From an uncultured Pseudoxanthomonas sp. (GTDB lineage: Bacteria; Pseudomonadota; Gammaproteobacteria; Xanthomonadales; Xanthomonadaceae): a stretch of DNA of 64,000 nucleotides. This document shows positions 56,833 through 64,000 of this stretch, piece after piece. The stretch spans positions 1 through 64,000 of the forward strand of contig NZ_CAMPJD010000005.1 in assembly GCF_946886695.1 (NCBI RefSeq), given 5' to 3'. Made by a program: the position numbers and the translations under genes. A model generated the notes under the pieces. That model made no database searches. It was not told where the DNA came from and saw nothing but the letters and a program-made list of their open reading frames with translations. Positions within the stretch are counted from its first letter, which is position 1, and every line of letters starts with the position of its first letter.

Positions 56833-58094
56833 TGAGCGCGCTGCTGGATTCCCTGTCCGCCGGCTTCAACGGCGACGCGTCGCGTCGCGCCGTACTGGAC
56901 GAAGCCCTGCGCGACGGCTTGCCCGGCCCGCGTACGGAAGCGTGGAAGTACACCTCGTTGCGCCAGCTGGAGCGTCGCAGCTTCGCCGGCGTGGACGCCG
57001 CGCCCGCCGTGGACCCGATGGTGCTGGCCGACATCCCGGCACCGCGTGCGGTGTTCGTCAACGGCCGCTATTCCGTCGCGCTGTCGCTGACCACCGACCT
57101 GCCCGACGGGGTCAGCCTGCAGCTGCTGTCCGAAGCCTTGTCCGAGGGAGGCGATGCCGCGCGTTTCCTGCAGCGCCGCTTCGAGCGCGGCGACGAAGTG
57201 TTCGCCCGCCTCAACGCCGCGCTCGCCACCGAAGGCGTCCTGCTGCGCGCCGAAGAAGGTACGCGCAGCGAACAGCCGTTGCATCTGGTCTTCATCGGCG
57301 CCGAGGACAATGCCGACCGCGCCTGGCACCTGCGCAACCTGATCGAACTCCGCGCTGATGCCGCACTGACCGTGGTCGAGCACCATGTCGCCATCGGCGC
57401 GCATGCGCACCTGATCAACGCCCTGAGCCATGTGCACCTTGCGCAGGGCGCCCGCCTGACGCATGCACGCGTCGAAGCCGACAGCGCACGCGCCACCACG
57501 CTGCTGCGCACCGACGCGGTGCTGGCCCGCGACACCGAGTACCGTCGCGTGGATCTGGAACTGGATGGCGGCCTGTCCCGCCATGAACTGAATGTCCGCC
57601 TGGAAGGCAATGGCGCGCGCCTGATCGCCAATGGCGTGCTGCTGGCGCACGGTCGCCGCCATGTGGACACGCGCCTGGGTATCGACCACATTGCCCGCGA
57701 CACCGCCTGCGAGCTGACGTGGCGCGGCCTGGGTGCCGGTCGCGGCCGCGCGGTTTTCCACGGCGGCATCCTGATCCGCGAGGGCGCGGACGGTACCGAC
57801 GCGGCGCTGTCGAACAAGAACCTGCTGCTCTCCGACAACGCAGAGATCGACACCCAGCCGGTGCTCGAGATCCACGCCGACGAAGTGAAGGCGGCTCATG
57901 GCGCCACCGTCGGCCAACTGGAAGCCAATGCACTGTTCTACCTGCGCTCCCGCGGCCTGTCGGCGCCGGAAGCCCAGCAGCTACTGACGGCCGCATTCTG
58001 CCGCGAACCGCTGTCGGTCATCGAGAATGCGGGGCTGCGCGACCTGCTGGTGGCGCGCGTCGATGCGGCGCTGGCGACCTTGGGCGCGGCATGA
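56832..58094 (+). CDS. sufD: Fe-S scaffold subunit SufD
   Basis: The SufD subunit that pairs with SufB (420 residues). The C-terminal beta-helix FPF07-like block NKNLLLSDNAEIDTQPVLEI and HGATVGQLEANALFYLRSRG are the family's conserved stretches. Its N-terminus is shorter and more variable. It overlaps sufC by one base and sufS by four (ATGA). Confidence 0.96.
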   Translation: MSALLDSLSAGFNGDASRRAVLDEALRDGLPGPRTEAWKYTSLRQLERRSFAGVDAAPAVDPMVLADIPAPRAVFVNGRYSVALSLTTDLPDGVSLQLLSEALSEGGDAARFLQRRFERGDEVFARLNAALATEGVLLRAEEGTRSEQPLHLVFIGAEDNADRAWHLRNLIELRADAALTVVEHHVAIGAHAHLINALSHVHLAQGARLTHARVEADSARATTLLRTDAVLARDTEYRRVDLELDGGLSRHELNVRLEGNGARLIANGVLLAHGRRHVDTRLGIDHIARDTACELTWRGLGAGRGRAVFHGGILIREGADGTDAALSNKNLLLSDNAEIDTQPVLEIHADEVKAAHGATVGQLEANALFYLRSRGLSAPEAQQLLTAAFCREPLSVIENAGLRDLLVARVDAALATLGAA

Positions 58095-59344
58095 ACCGCG
58101 AGACCTATCATGCGCCTGCGGCGGAAACCGGCGTCGACTGGGATCAGGTCCGTGCCGATTTCCCCTTGCTGACGCGCCAGGTCAACGGCAAGCCGCTGAT
58201 TTACCTGGACAGCGCCAACACCGGCCAGAAGCCGTCATCGGTCATCAAAACCGTCGACGCGTTCTACCGACAGCACAACGCCAACGTCAGCCGCGCCGTG
58301 CACACGCTCGGCACCGAGGCCACCGAGGCCTACGAAGGCGCGCGCAGGAAGCTGGCACGCTTTCTCAACGTGCGCCCGGACGAACTGGTGCTGTGCAGCG
58401 GCACCACGTTCGCGATCAATCTGGTCGCCTACTCATGGGCACTGCCACGCCTGAACGCCGGCGACACGATCCTGGTGTCGCGCATGGAACACCACGCCAA
58501 CATCGTGCCGTGGCAGCTGGTGGCCCAGCGCACTGGCGCGACGGTGAAGGTCGCGGAGATCCGCGAAGACGGCACCCTCGACTTGGATGCGCTGCATGCC
58601 GCCATGACCCCAGACGTGAAGCTGCTGGCCATCGCCCACACCTCCAACGTGCTGGGCACGGTGAATCCTGTCCGCGAGATCTGCCGCGAGGCCCGCAAGC
58701 GCGGCATCGTCACCGTCGTCGACGGCTCGCAGGCCGTGCCGCATCGTGCGGTGGACATCGCGGCCATCGGGTGCGACTTCTACGCCCTGACCGGCCACAA
58801 GATGTGCGGCCCCACCGGCACCGGCGCGCTTTGGGCACGCAGGGAGCACCTTCAGGCCATGCCGCCCTTCATCGGCGGTGGCGAGATGATCAAGGAAGTG
58901 AGTTTCGAGGGCACCGTCTTCAACGACGCGCCACACAAGTTCGAGGCCGGTACGCCCAACATCGCTGGCTTCATCGGCCTGGGTGCGGCGGTTGACTACC
59001 TGGATGCGCTGGGCATGGCGCACGTCGAAGCGCGCGAAGCAGACTTGCTGGCGCATGCTACCGAGGAGCTGGACAGGATCGACGGCCTGCGCATCTTCGG
59101 CCGCGCGCCGGACAAGGCGGCAGTGATCTCGTTCCTGATCGAAGGCGCGCACGCACACGACCTGGCCACGCTGCTGGACCTGGAGGGCGTCGCGGTCCGG
59201 TCCGGCCAGCACTGCGCCCATCCGCTGCTGCAGTTCTACGGGGTGGCGGCCACGCTGCGGGCATCGTTCGCGTTCTACAACACGCACGAGGAAGTGGATC
59301 GCTTCATTGCCGCCCTGAAGAAGGCGCGTAGCCTGCTGGCGTAA
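58091..59344 (+). CDS. sufS: Cysteine desulfurase SufS
   Basis: A PLP-dependent desulfurase of the group II type (417 residues) that supplies sulfur to the SUF machine. PLP Lys237 is in LTGHKMCGP and the persulfide Cys375 in RSGQHCAHP. The long fold matches SufS/CsdA. I see no sufE next to it, so its sulfur acceptor must be elsewhere or SufU-like. Confidence 0.96.
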   Translation: MNRETYHAPAAETGVDWDQVRADFPLLTRQVNGKPLIYLDSANTGQKPSSVIKTVDAFYRQHNANVSRAVHTLGTEATEAYEGARRKLARFLNVRPDELVLCSGTTFAINLVAYSWALPRLNAGDTILVSRMEHHANIVPWQLVAQRTGATVKVAEIREDGTLDLDALHAAMTPDVKLLAIAHTSNVLGTVNPVREICREARKRGIVTVVDGSQAVPHRAVDIAAIGCDFYALTGHKMCGPTGTGALWARREHLQAMPPFIGGGEMIKEVSFEGTVFNDAPHKFEAGTPNIAGFIGLGAAVDYLDALGMAHVEAREADLLAHATEELDRIDGLRIFGRAPDKAAVISFLIEGAHAHDLATLLDLEGVAVRSGQHCAHPLLQFYGVAATLRASFAFYNTHEEVDRFIAALKKARSLLA

Positions 59345-59355
59345 CGACTGCGTTC

Positions 59356-59450
59356 TGCAGGGGCGATGCCAGTCGCGATCGCGCGTTCTTCTACTGCAGA
59401 ACCTGTCGGGGCATGGCGGGATCGCGGTCGCGACTGACGTCGCTCCTACA
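59356..59450. repeat. GTAG-ended palindromic repeat pair
   Basis: The arms 59356-59380 (TGCAGGGGCGATGCCAGTCG...) and 59426-59450 (GGTCGCGACTGACGTCGCTC...) are imperfect reverse complements. They sit between sufS and the GNAT gene. It is the fourth copy of the family in the window. Confidence 0.8.
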
Positions 59451-59478
59451 GGTTGCCGGATTTCCGTAAAATCCGGCC

Positions 59479-60018
59479 ATGGATACCCTGACATTCCGCA
59501 CGGCCACCGACGCCGACATCCCCGAACTCGTCGCCCTGGTGACGTCCGCCTACCGGGGCGACGTCAGCAGGCAGGGCTGGACCACCGAAGCCGACCTTCT
59601 GGACGGCCAGCGCATCGACGACGACGGGCTTCGCCGCGACATCGAACGGCCGCGCAGCAGGATCATCATTGCCGAACGGGACGGTGCGCTACTCGCTTGT
59701 GCACACGTGGCGGACGACGACGGCGCCGGTTACTTCGGCATGTTCTCGGTGCGTCCCGACCTGCAGGGCGCCGGCGTGGGAAAAGCCATGCTGGTGGAAG
59801 CAGAGCGCATCGCGCGCGCCGAATGGCAACTGCCCGCAATGCGCATGACCGTGATCGACCTCCGTGATGAACTGATCGCCTTCTATGAGCGGCGCGGCTA
59901 TGCGCGTACCGGGATCAAGAAGCCGTTCCCCTATGGCGATGCGCGCTACGGCATTCCCAAGCGCGACGACCTGCGTTTCGAGGTCCTGGAGAAGCCGCTA
60001 TCGGGGGACACGGCATGA
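59479..60018 (+). CDS. GNAT family N-acetyltransferase
   Basis: A GNAT acetyltransferase of 179 residues. The acetyl-CoA loop RPDLQGAGVGKAMLVEAE is at about 92-109, with the following FYERRGYART strand. The substrate is not known. It follows sufS after a repeat and overlaps the next Rieske gene (ATGA), hence likely made with it. Its promoter may lie in the 134 bases after sufS. Confidence 0.9.
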   Translation: MDTLTFRTATDADIPELVALVTSAYRGDVSRQGWTTEADLLDGQRIDDDGLRRDIERPRSRIIIAERDGALLACAHVADDDGAGYFGMFSVRPDLQGAGVGKAMLVEAERIARAEWQLPAMRMTVIDLRDELIAFYERRGYARTGIKKPFPYGDARYGIPKRDDLRFEVLEKPLSGDTA

Positions 60019-60347
60019 GCGGGACATGGACCTTCGTCTGTGCCACCGGCGAGTTGCTGCCCGGGGAAATGAAGACCGTCTTCGACGAAGTCACCGGCAC
60101 ACCGATCGTGGTCGTCAACCAGGACGGGGCGCTGTATGCGCTCGAGGACAAGTGCAGTCATGAGGATTTCGAACTGTCGTCGGGCAGTTTCGACCCGGCC
60201 GAGGGCAGCATCGAGTGCGTGCTGCATGGTGCGCGGTTCGATGTCAGGGACGGGCGCGCCCTCTGCGCACCGGCTTATTCGCCGGTGGTGAAGTTTCCGA
60301 CCCGGATCGAGCACGGTGGCGTCTGGACCCGGGACGACAGGGACTGA
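60015..60347 (+). CDS. Rieske 2Fe-2S ferredoxin-like protein
   Basis: A 110-residue Rieske ferredoxin. The ligands CxH-x18-CxxH are Cys47, His49, Cys68 and His71 (CSHEDF and CVLHGARFDV). It resembles the ferredoxin subunits of non-haem oxygenases and the small SUF-linked Rieske proteins. It is coupled to the GNAT gene by an ATGA overlap. It may carry electrons for the SUF system or be a client of it. Confidence 0.92.
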   Translation: MSGTWTFVCATGELLPGEMKTVFDEVTGTPIVVVNQDGALYALEDKCSHEDFELSSGSFDPAEGSIECVLHGARFDVRDGRALCAPAYSPVVKFPTRIEHGGVWTRDDRD

Positions 60348-60376
60348 GTCCGGAATGTGAAGCTTTTGTTGTAATC

Positions 60377-60395
60377 GCAAATCATTCTCATTATC
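60377..60395. promoter_or_regulatory. Fur box upstream of the iron-uptake block
   Basis: GCAAATCATTCTCATTATC at 60377-60395 is a good match to the 19-base Fur consensus (GATAATGATAATCATTATC) read on either strand. It lies between the Rieske gene and the small gene at 60476, upstream of the TonB receptor. Confidence 0.82.
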
Positions 60396-60475
60396 CTGTC
60401 GCACCGCTGCGACAGGCTGTCGCAGCCGACCCGTCCGAGGCCTTGGTGCTGCGCGAGACCCGCCCTTTCCCGACC

Positions 60476-60817
60476 ATGTTCGCCAGCTTGCTGCTGGCGT
60501 GCCTGCTCGTGCTGGCAGGCGGTTCGCCCCGGATCTTCTCTGACATGGTCGCCCAGACCGGAAGCGCATCGGCAGCGTCATCCCAGCACGATGATATGTC
60601 CGATCTACGGGACGACATGCACGCTGCGTCCGCCGCTCTGGTGGACAAGGCAACGGAAAGCCCACCGGTGCCGGCGGAGTGCGAAGGCGATGACGCTGTC
60701 GTCTCGCCCCCCTGCGGGCCGGTGTTGTCCCGGACACGCGCTGACGTTGGTGGTCACACCGACATGGCACCGCCGCGCGACATCCGTCACCCGGGCCGCG
60801 GACCGCCCTACGCCTGA
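60476..60817 (+). CDS. Small exported or membrane protein behind a Fur box
   Basis: I do not recognise a family. The 113 residues start at an ATG at 60476 with a hydrophobic segment (MFASLLLACLLVLAGG), followed by a Ser/Asp/Pro-rich low-complexity part and one Cys pair (AECEGDD, PPCGP). It follows the Fur box by about 80 bases and precedes the TonB receptor by 134. It is plausibly expressed under iron limitation. The frame is weakly supported compared with the neighbours. Confidence 0.5.
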   Translation: MFASLLLACLLVLAGGSPRIFSDMVAQTGSASAASSQHDDMSDLRDDMHAASAALVDKATESPPVPAECEGDDAVVSPPCGPVLSRTRADVGGHTDMAPPRDIRHPGRGPPYA

Positions 60818-60951
60818 CCGCGTGCGCCGCATCCGTCGGCGCCGCCCTGCTGCTGCCTTCCGATCCTTGCGCCGACCGGGGTCGACCCGTCTCCATCACT
60901 TCCCGCCAGCCTTCGCCACCGGGTGTTCCTTCACCGCACCTGAGGATACTC

Positions 60952-63204
60952 ATGAACCTGCGCCACTCTCCCCTCGCCACTGCCCTGCTGCTGGCCATCA
61001 CCACACCTGCCTTTGCCGCCCCGGCCGGCGATGCCCCCGCCGACGCGGCCATGCAGGCCAAGGAACTCGATACCGTCGAAGTGCACGGTGAACGCGTGCA
61101 GAAGGCGAGTTCACCGAAGTACACCGAGGCACTGCTCGACACGCCCCAGACCATCACCGTGGTCACCAGTGAGGTGATGGCACAGCAGAACCTGCTCGGG
61201 CTGCGGGACGTGCTCAGCACGTTGCCCGGCATCACCTTCGGCGCCGGCGAAGGCGGCGGCGGTTATGGCGACAGCATCAACCTGCGCGGCTTCAACGCCA
61301 CCACCGACATCACTGTGGACGGCGTGCGCGACAGCGCCCAGTACACCCGCACGGACAACTTCAATCTCGAATCGATCGAACTGATCAACGGCGCCAATTC
61401 AGCCATGTCGGGCGCGGGCTCGGTAGGCGGCAACATCAACTTGGTCAGCAAGATGGCAAGGGAGGGCGACTTCAATACCTTCACGCTGGGTGCCGGCACG
61501 GACAGCTTCGGTCGGGCAACCGTGGACAGCAATACCGACCTGGGCAAGGGCCAGGCGCTGCGTGTGAACGCGATGGTCCATCGCAACGACGTGCCCGATC
61601 GGGATGTCGAGGAATACAAGCGCTGGGGCGTTGCGCCTTCATTCGCGATCGGCCTCGGCTCGGACACCCGCTTCACGCTCAGCTACCTGCACCAGCACGA
61701 CGAGAACATTCCGGAATACGGACTACCCTATTTCGCGGCCTATGGCGGGTTGCTGCCCGGCGTGAGCCGTGCAGCCTACTTCGGCTACCGCAACATGGAC
61801 ACGCAGGAGATCGATGTCGACGTGCTGACGGGCGTGTTCGAGCATGATTTCACCGATACGACCTCATTGCGCAGCCTGGCCCGCTATCAGAAGGTGGACC
61901 AGTACACGGTGGTCAATCCGACCCAGGGCACCTGGTGTCTCGACAGCGGTGTCAACCCGGCCAACGGCCAGCCCTGTGCTTCGCCGGGAACGTACCAGCC
62001 CAGTGGCCCGCGCGGAACAACCCGCGACACGACGAACGGCCTGGCGCTCAGCCAGACCGACCTGACCACGCGGTTCAGCACCGGCCGTGTTGAGCACGCA
62101 CTGGTCGCCGGCGCCTCGTTCATGCACGAAACCTACGAACTGGACAACGGCAACACGCAGCGCAACGCCGACGGCACGGCTCCTGTTTATCCGGTGATGG
62201 ACATCCACAACCCGAATAACGTGTACACGGCGCCGGCCAACTATATCCGCGCAGGGCACACGGACGGCACGCTGGACAACCAGGCGTTCTATGCGTTCGA
62301 CACGCTGAAGTTCAATCCGAGATGGGAACTCGCACTGGGCGCGCGATACGAACACAACGAAGGCGACACGCGCACACTGACCTTTGCCACGCCTGCCGCG
62401 GGCGGCGCCATCACCGTCGGTCCCACCCTCAGGAATGAGGATGACCTGTTCTCGTACCGCGCCGGCGTCCTGTTCAAGCCGGCGGAGAATGGCAGTATCT
62501 ACCTGTCCTACGCCAACTCGAAGACGCCATCGAAGGCATCCGTGAACGGAGCCTGCAATGCAGCGACTTGCGAGGTCGATCCGGAAACTGCAGTCAACAT
62601 CGAACTGGGCACCAAGTGGAATCTGCTGGAAGACAGACTGGCAGTGACGGCGGCCCTGTTCCGTAACGAGCGCCAGAACTACAAGGTGGCCGATCCCAAC
62701 AACCCGGATAATCCGTCCGGCACGCAGCAGTTGGATGGCAAGGCGCGCGTGGACGGCATCGCATTGGGTGTGGCCGGCAACATCACCCACGCTTGGTCGA
62801 TCTTCGCCAACTACACCTATCTGGACAGCGAAGTCCTGCAGAGCGTGTCGGACCATGTGCGCGAGACCACCGGCATCGATGCCCAGGCAGGCAATCCGCT
62901 GCCGAATACGCCGGAGCATTCGGCCAGTGCCTGGACCACCTACGCGCTGCAGGGCTGGACGTTCGGCTACGGCGTCACCTACCAGGGCGACTTCTACACG
63001 GCGAGCACGGCGAATGCACCGCGCGTGAAGAGCTACACCATGCACCGGGCGATGGCGGGTTACCAGTTCAATGCACGCTTCGGACTGCAGTTGAACATCG
63101 ACAACCTGTTCGACAAGGCGTATTTCACCCGCGTGCGCAACAACGGCTGGGCGACGCCGGGCGCGGCCCGCTCCGCCGTGCTGACGGCGACGTTCAAGTT
63201 CTGA
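60952..63204 (+). CDS. TonB-dependent siderophore receptor, Fiu-like
   Basis: An outer-membrane ferric-siderophore receptor of 750 residues. The signal peptide ([15 protein letters not shown]) precedes the plug domain (about 50-170, [18 protein letters not shown] block [17 protein letters not shown]), and the 22-strand barrel follows, ending LTATFKF. It resembles catecholate receptor Fiu of E. coli, and the following PiuC/YbiX-type gene matches the fiu-ybiX pair. A Fur box lies upstream, so it is iron-repressed. The exact siderophore is not shown. Confidence 0.9.
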   Translation: MNLRHSPLATALLLAITTPAFAAPAGDAPADAAMQAKELDTVEVHGERVQKASSPKYTEALLDTPQTITVVTSEVMAQQNLLGLRDVLSTLPGITFGAGEGGGGYGDSINLRGFNATTDITVDGVRDSAQYTRTDNFNLESIELINGANSAMSGAGSVGGNINLVSKMAREGDFNTFTLGAGTDSFGRATVDSNTDLGKGQALRVNAMVHRNDVPDRDVEEYKRWGVAPSFAIGLGSDTRFTLSYLHQHDENIPEYGLPYFAAYGGLLPGVSRAAYFGYRNMDTQEIDVDVLTGVFEHDFTDTTSLRSLARYQKVDQYTVVNPTQGTWCLDSGVNPANGQPCASPGTYQPSGPRGTTRDTTNGLALSQTDLTTRFSTGRVEHALVAGASFMHETYELDNGNTQRNADGTAPVYPVMDIHNPNNVYTAPANYIRAGHTDGTLDNQAFYAFDTLKFNPRWELALGARYEHNEGDTRTLTFATPAAGGAITVGPTLRNEDDLFSYRAGVLFKPAENGSIYLSYANSKTPSKASVNGACNAATCEVDPETAVNIELGTKWNLLEDRLAVTAALFRNERQNYKVADPNNPDNPSGTQQLDGKARVDGIALGVAGNITHAWSIFANYTYLDSEVLQSVSDHVRETTGIDAQAGNPLPNTPEHSASAWTTYALQGWTFGYGVTYQGDFYTASTANAPRVKSYTMHRAMAGYQFNARFGLQLNIDNLFDKAYFTRVRNNGWATPGAARSAVLTATFKF

Positions 63205-63231
63205 TCCGCGGGATGCGCTAGGCCCCACTTG

Positions 63232-63260
63232 CCCCGCCCATGCAGAATGGGCGGGGTTTT
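63232..63260 (+). terminator. Terminator or attenuator between the receptor and piuC
   Basis: A 10-base perfect stem CCCCGCCCAT/ATGGGCGGGG (63232-63241 and 63247-63256) with a 5-base loop, then TTTT. It ends 20 bases before piuC. It should reduce read-through into piuC. Confidence 0.8.
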
Positions 63261-63280
63261 CCGTTCAAAGGCGACCGACG

Positions 63281-63967
63281 ATGCTGCTGCCCATTCCTGA
63301 TGTGCTGACAACGACCCAGGTCGCGCACGCCCGCGCGGTGCTCGACGCCGCCGACTGGGCCGACGGCCGCATCACCGCCGGCTATCAGTCGGCGAAGGCC
63401 AAGGACAACGCGCAGTTGCCGGAAGATTCACCTGCTGCACGTGATGTCGGCGCCATGGTGCTCGACGCGCTGGCGCGCAACAGCACGTTCTTTTCCGCAG
63501 CCCTGCCGAAGCGCATCTATCCGCCCCTGTTCAATCGCTACGGCGGCGGCCAGTCGTTCGGTTACCACGTCGACAACGCCATCCGCTACGACCGCAGCCG
63601 CGGTGGCGTGGAGCCGGTGCGGACCGACCTGTCGGCCACGCTCTTCCTCAGTGCGCCGGACGAGTACGACGGCGGCGAACTGATCATCGAAGACACCTTC
63701 GGCACGCAGAGCGTGAAGCTGCCGGCCGGACACATGGTGCTGTATCCCGGCACCAGCCTGCACAAGGTCACCCCGGTGACGCGGGGCGCGCGCGTGGCGT
63801 CGTTCTTCTGGATGCAGAGCATGGTGCGCGACGACGGGCACCGGCGACTGATGTTCGACCTGGATGTCGCGATCCGCCGCCTGAGCGCCGATGTGCCCGA
63901 CCATCCCGCGCTGGTCCAGTTGACCGGTGTGTATCACAACCTGCTCAGGCAGTGGGCCGAGACCTGA
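63281..63967 (+). CDS. piuC: Fe2+-dependent dioxygenase of the PiuC/YbiX family
   Basis: A PKHD-type 2-oxoglutarate/Fe(II) hydroxylase of 228 residues. The iron ligands are His96 and Asp98 (YHVDN) and His161 (SLHKVTP), and Arg171 is the likely oxoglutarate ligand. It accompanies TonB catecholate receptors; E. coli YbiX follows fiu. A role in siderophore uptake or modification is inferred from this pairing. It is the last gene of the window; the final 33 bases show nothing. Confidence 0.94.
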   Translation: MLLPIPDVLTTTQVAHARAVLDAADWADGRITAGYQSAKAKDNAQLPEDSPAARDVGAMVLDALARNSTFFSAALPKRIYPPLFNRYGGGQSFGYHVDNAIRYDRSRGGVEPVRTDLSATLFLSAPDEYDGGELIIEDTFGTQSVKLPAGHMVLYPGTSLHKVTPVTRGARVASFFWMQSMVRDDGHRRLMFDLDVAIRRLSADVPDHPALVQLTGVYHNLLRQWAET

Positions 63968-64000
63968 TCCCGCGCTCGCGACGCGGACAAGATTCGTTCT

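Overview
The window is a chromosomal stretch of a GC-rich gammaproteobacterium of the Xanthomonadaceae (Lysobacteraceae). Four things point there: a fused aspartokinase/diaminopimelate decarboxylase, the MurL/MurD2 route for placing glutamate in peptidoglycan, an Rrf2-sufBCDS locus, and repeated intergenic palindromes with a GTAGGAGCGACG-type end. Pseudoxanthomonas, Stenotrophomonas or Luteimonas are all possible; the species cannot be read from the window. I see no rRNA, tRNA, CRISPR array, phage or transposase gene. No stretch longer than about 280 bases lacks a gene.

Layout. 1-10.5 kb: the miaB-ybeZ-ybeY-corC set known from E. coli. It is interrupted after miaB by a reverse-strand TetR/HlyD/ABC exporter operon with a SnoaL-like gene, and a DUF4105 membrane protein follows corC. 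10.5-26 kb: a GH97 alpha-glucosidase, CorA, then a peptide and small-substrate uptake neighbourhood: CstA plus YbdD, a DUF819 permease, two S9 peptidases, an OPT transporter and a POT transporter. 26-29.4 kb: rfbBACD for dTDP-L-rhamnose, followed by ssb and a divergent polyprenyl diphosphate synthase. 31-37.8 kb: a dienelactone hydrolase, then a tightly overlapping reverse operon lysAC - small membrane protein - murL - murD2. 37.8-43.5 kb: two tandem PhzF paralogues, a YtcJ-like amidohydrolase, a glycine-zipper envelope protein, an OsmC protein and a coupled alpha/beta hydrolase.

43.7-53.8 kb: an EF-G paralogue, an HU protein with a Lys/Ala-rich N-terminal tail, a TerB-like DUF533 protein, an M23 peptidase, two small cytosolic proteins, a tandem DUF1439 pair, a DUF5916 outer-membrane protein, a SET-domain lysine methyltransferase, a cytochrome c lipoprotein and a very small membrane protein. 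54-60.3 kb: the SUF iron-sulfur assembly operon with its Rrf2 regulator, followed by a GNAT acetyltransferase and a Rieske ferredoxin. 60.4-64 kb: a Fur-box-controlled iron block with a small secreted or membrane protein, a Fiu-like TonB receptor and a PiuC/YbiX dioxygenase.

The most striking items are the murL/murD2 peptidoglycan branch joined to lysAC, a eukaryote-like SET enzyme about 6 kb from a histone-tail-like HU protein, a 42-base perfect palindrome, an AT-rich TetR operator candidate, a palindrome in front of the SUF regulator, and a dispersed family of GTAG-ended palindromic repeats, with a different hairpin element lying inside the suf operon. No wholly new multi-gene system is evident.
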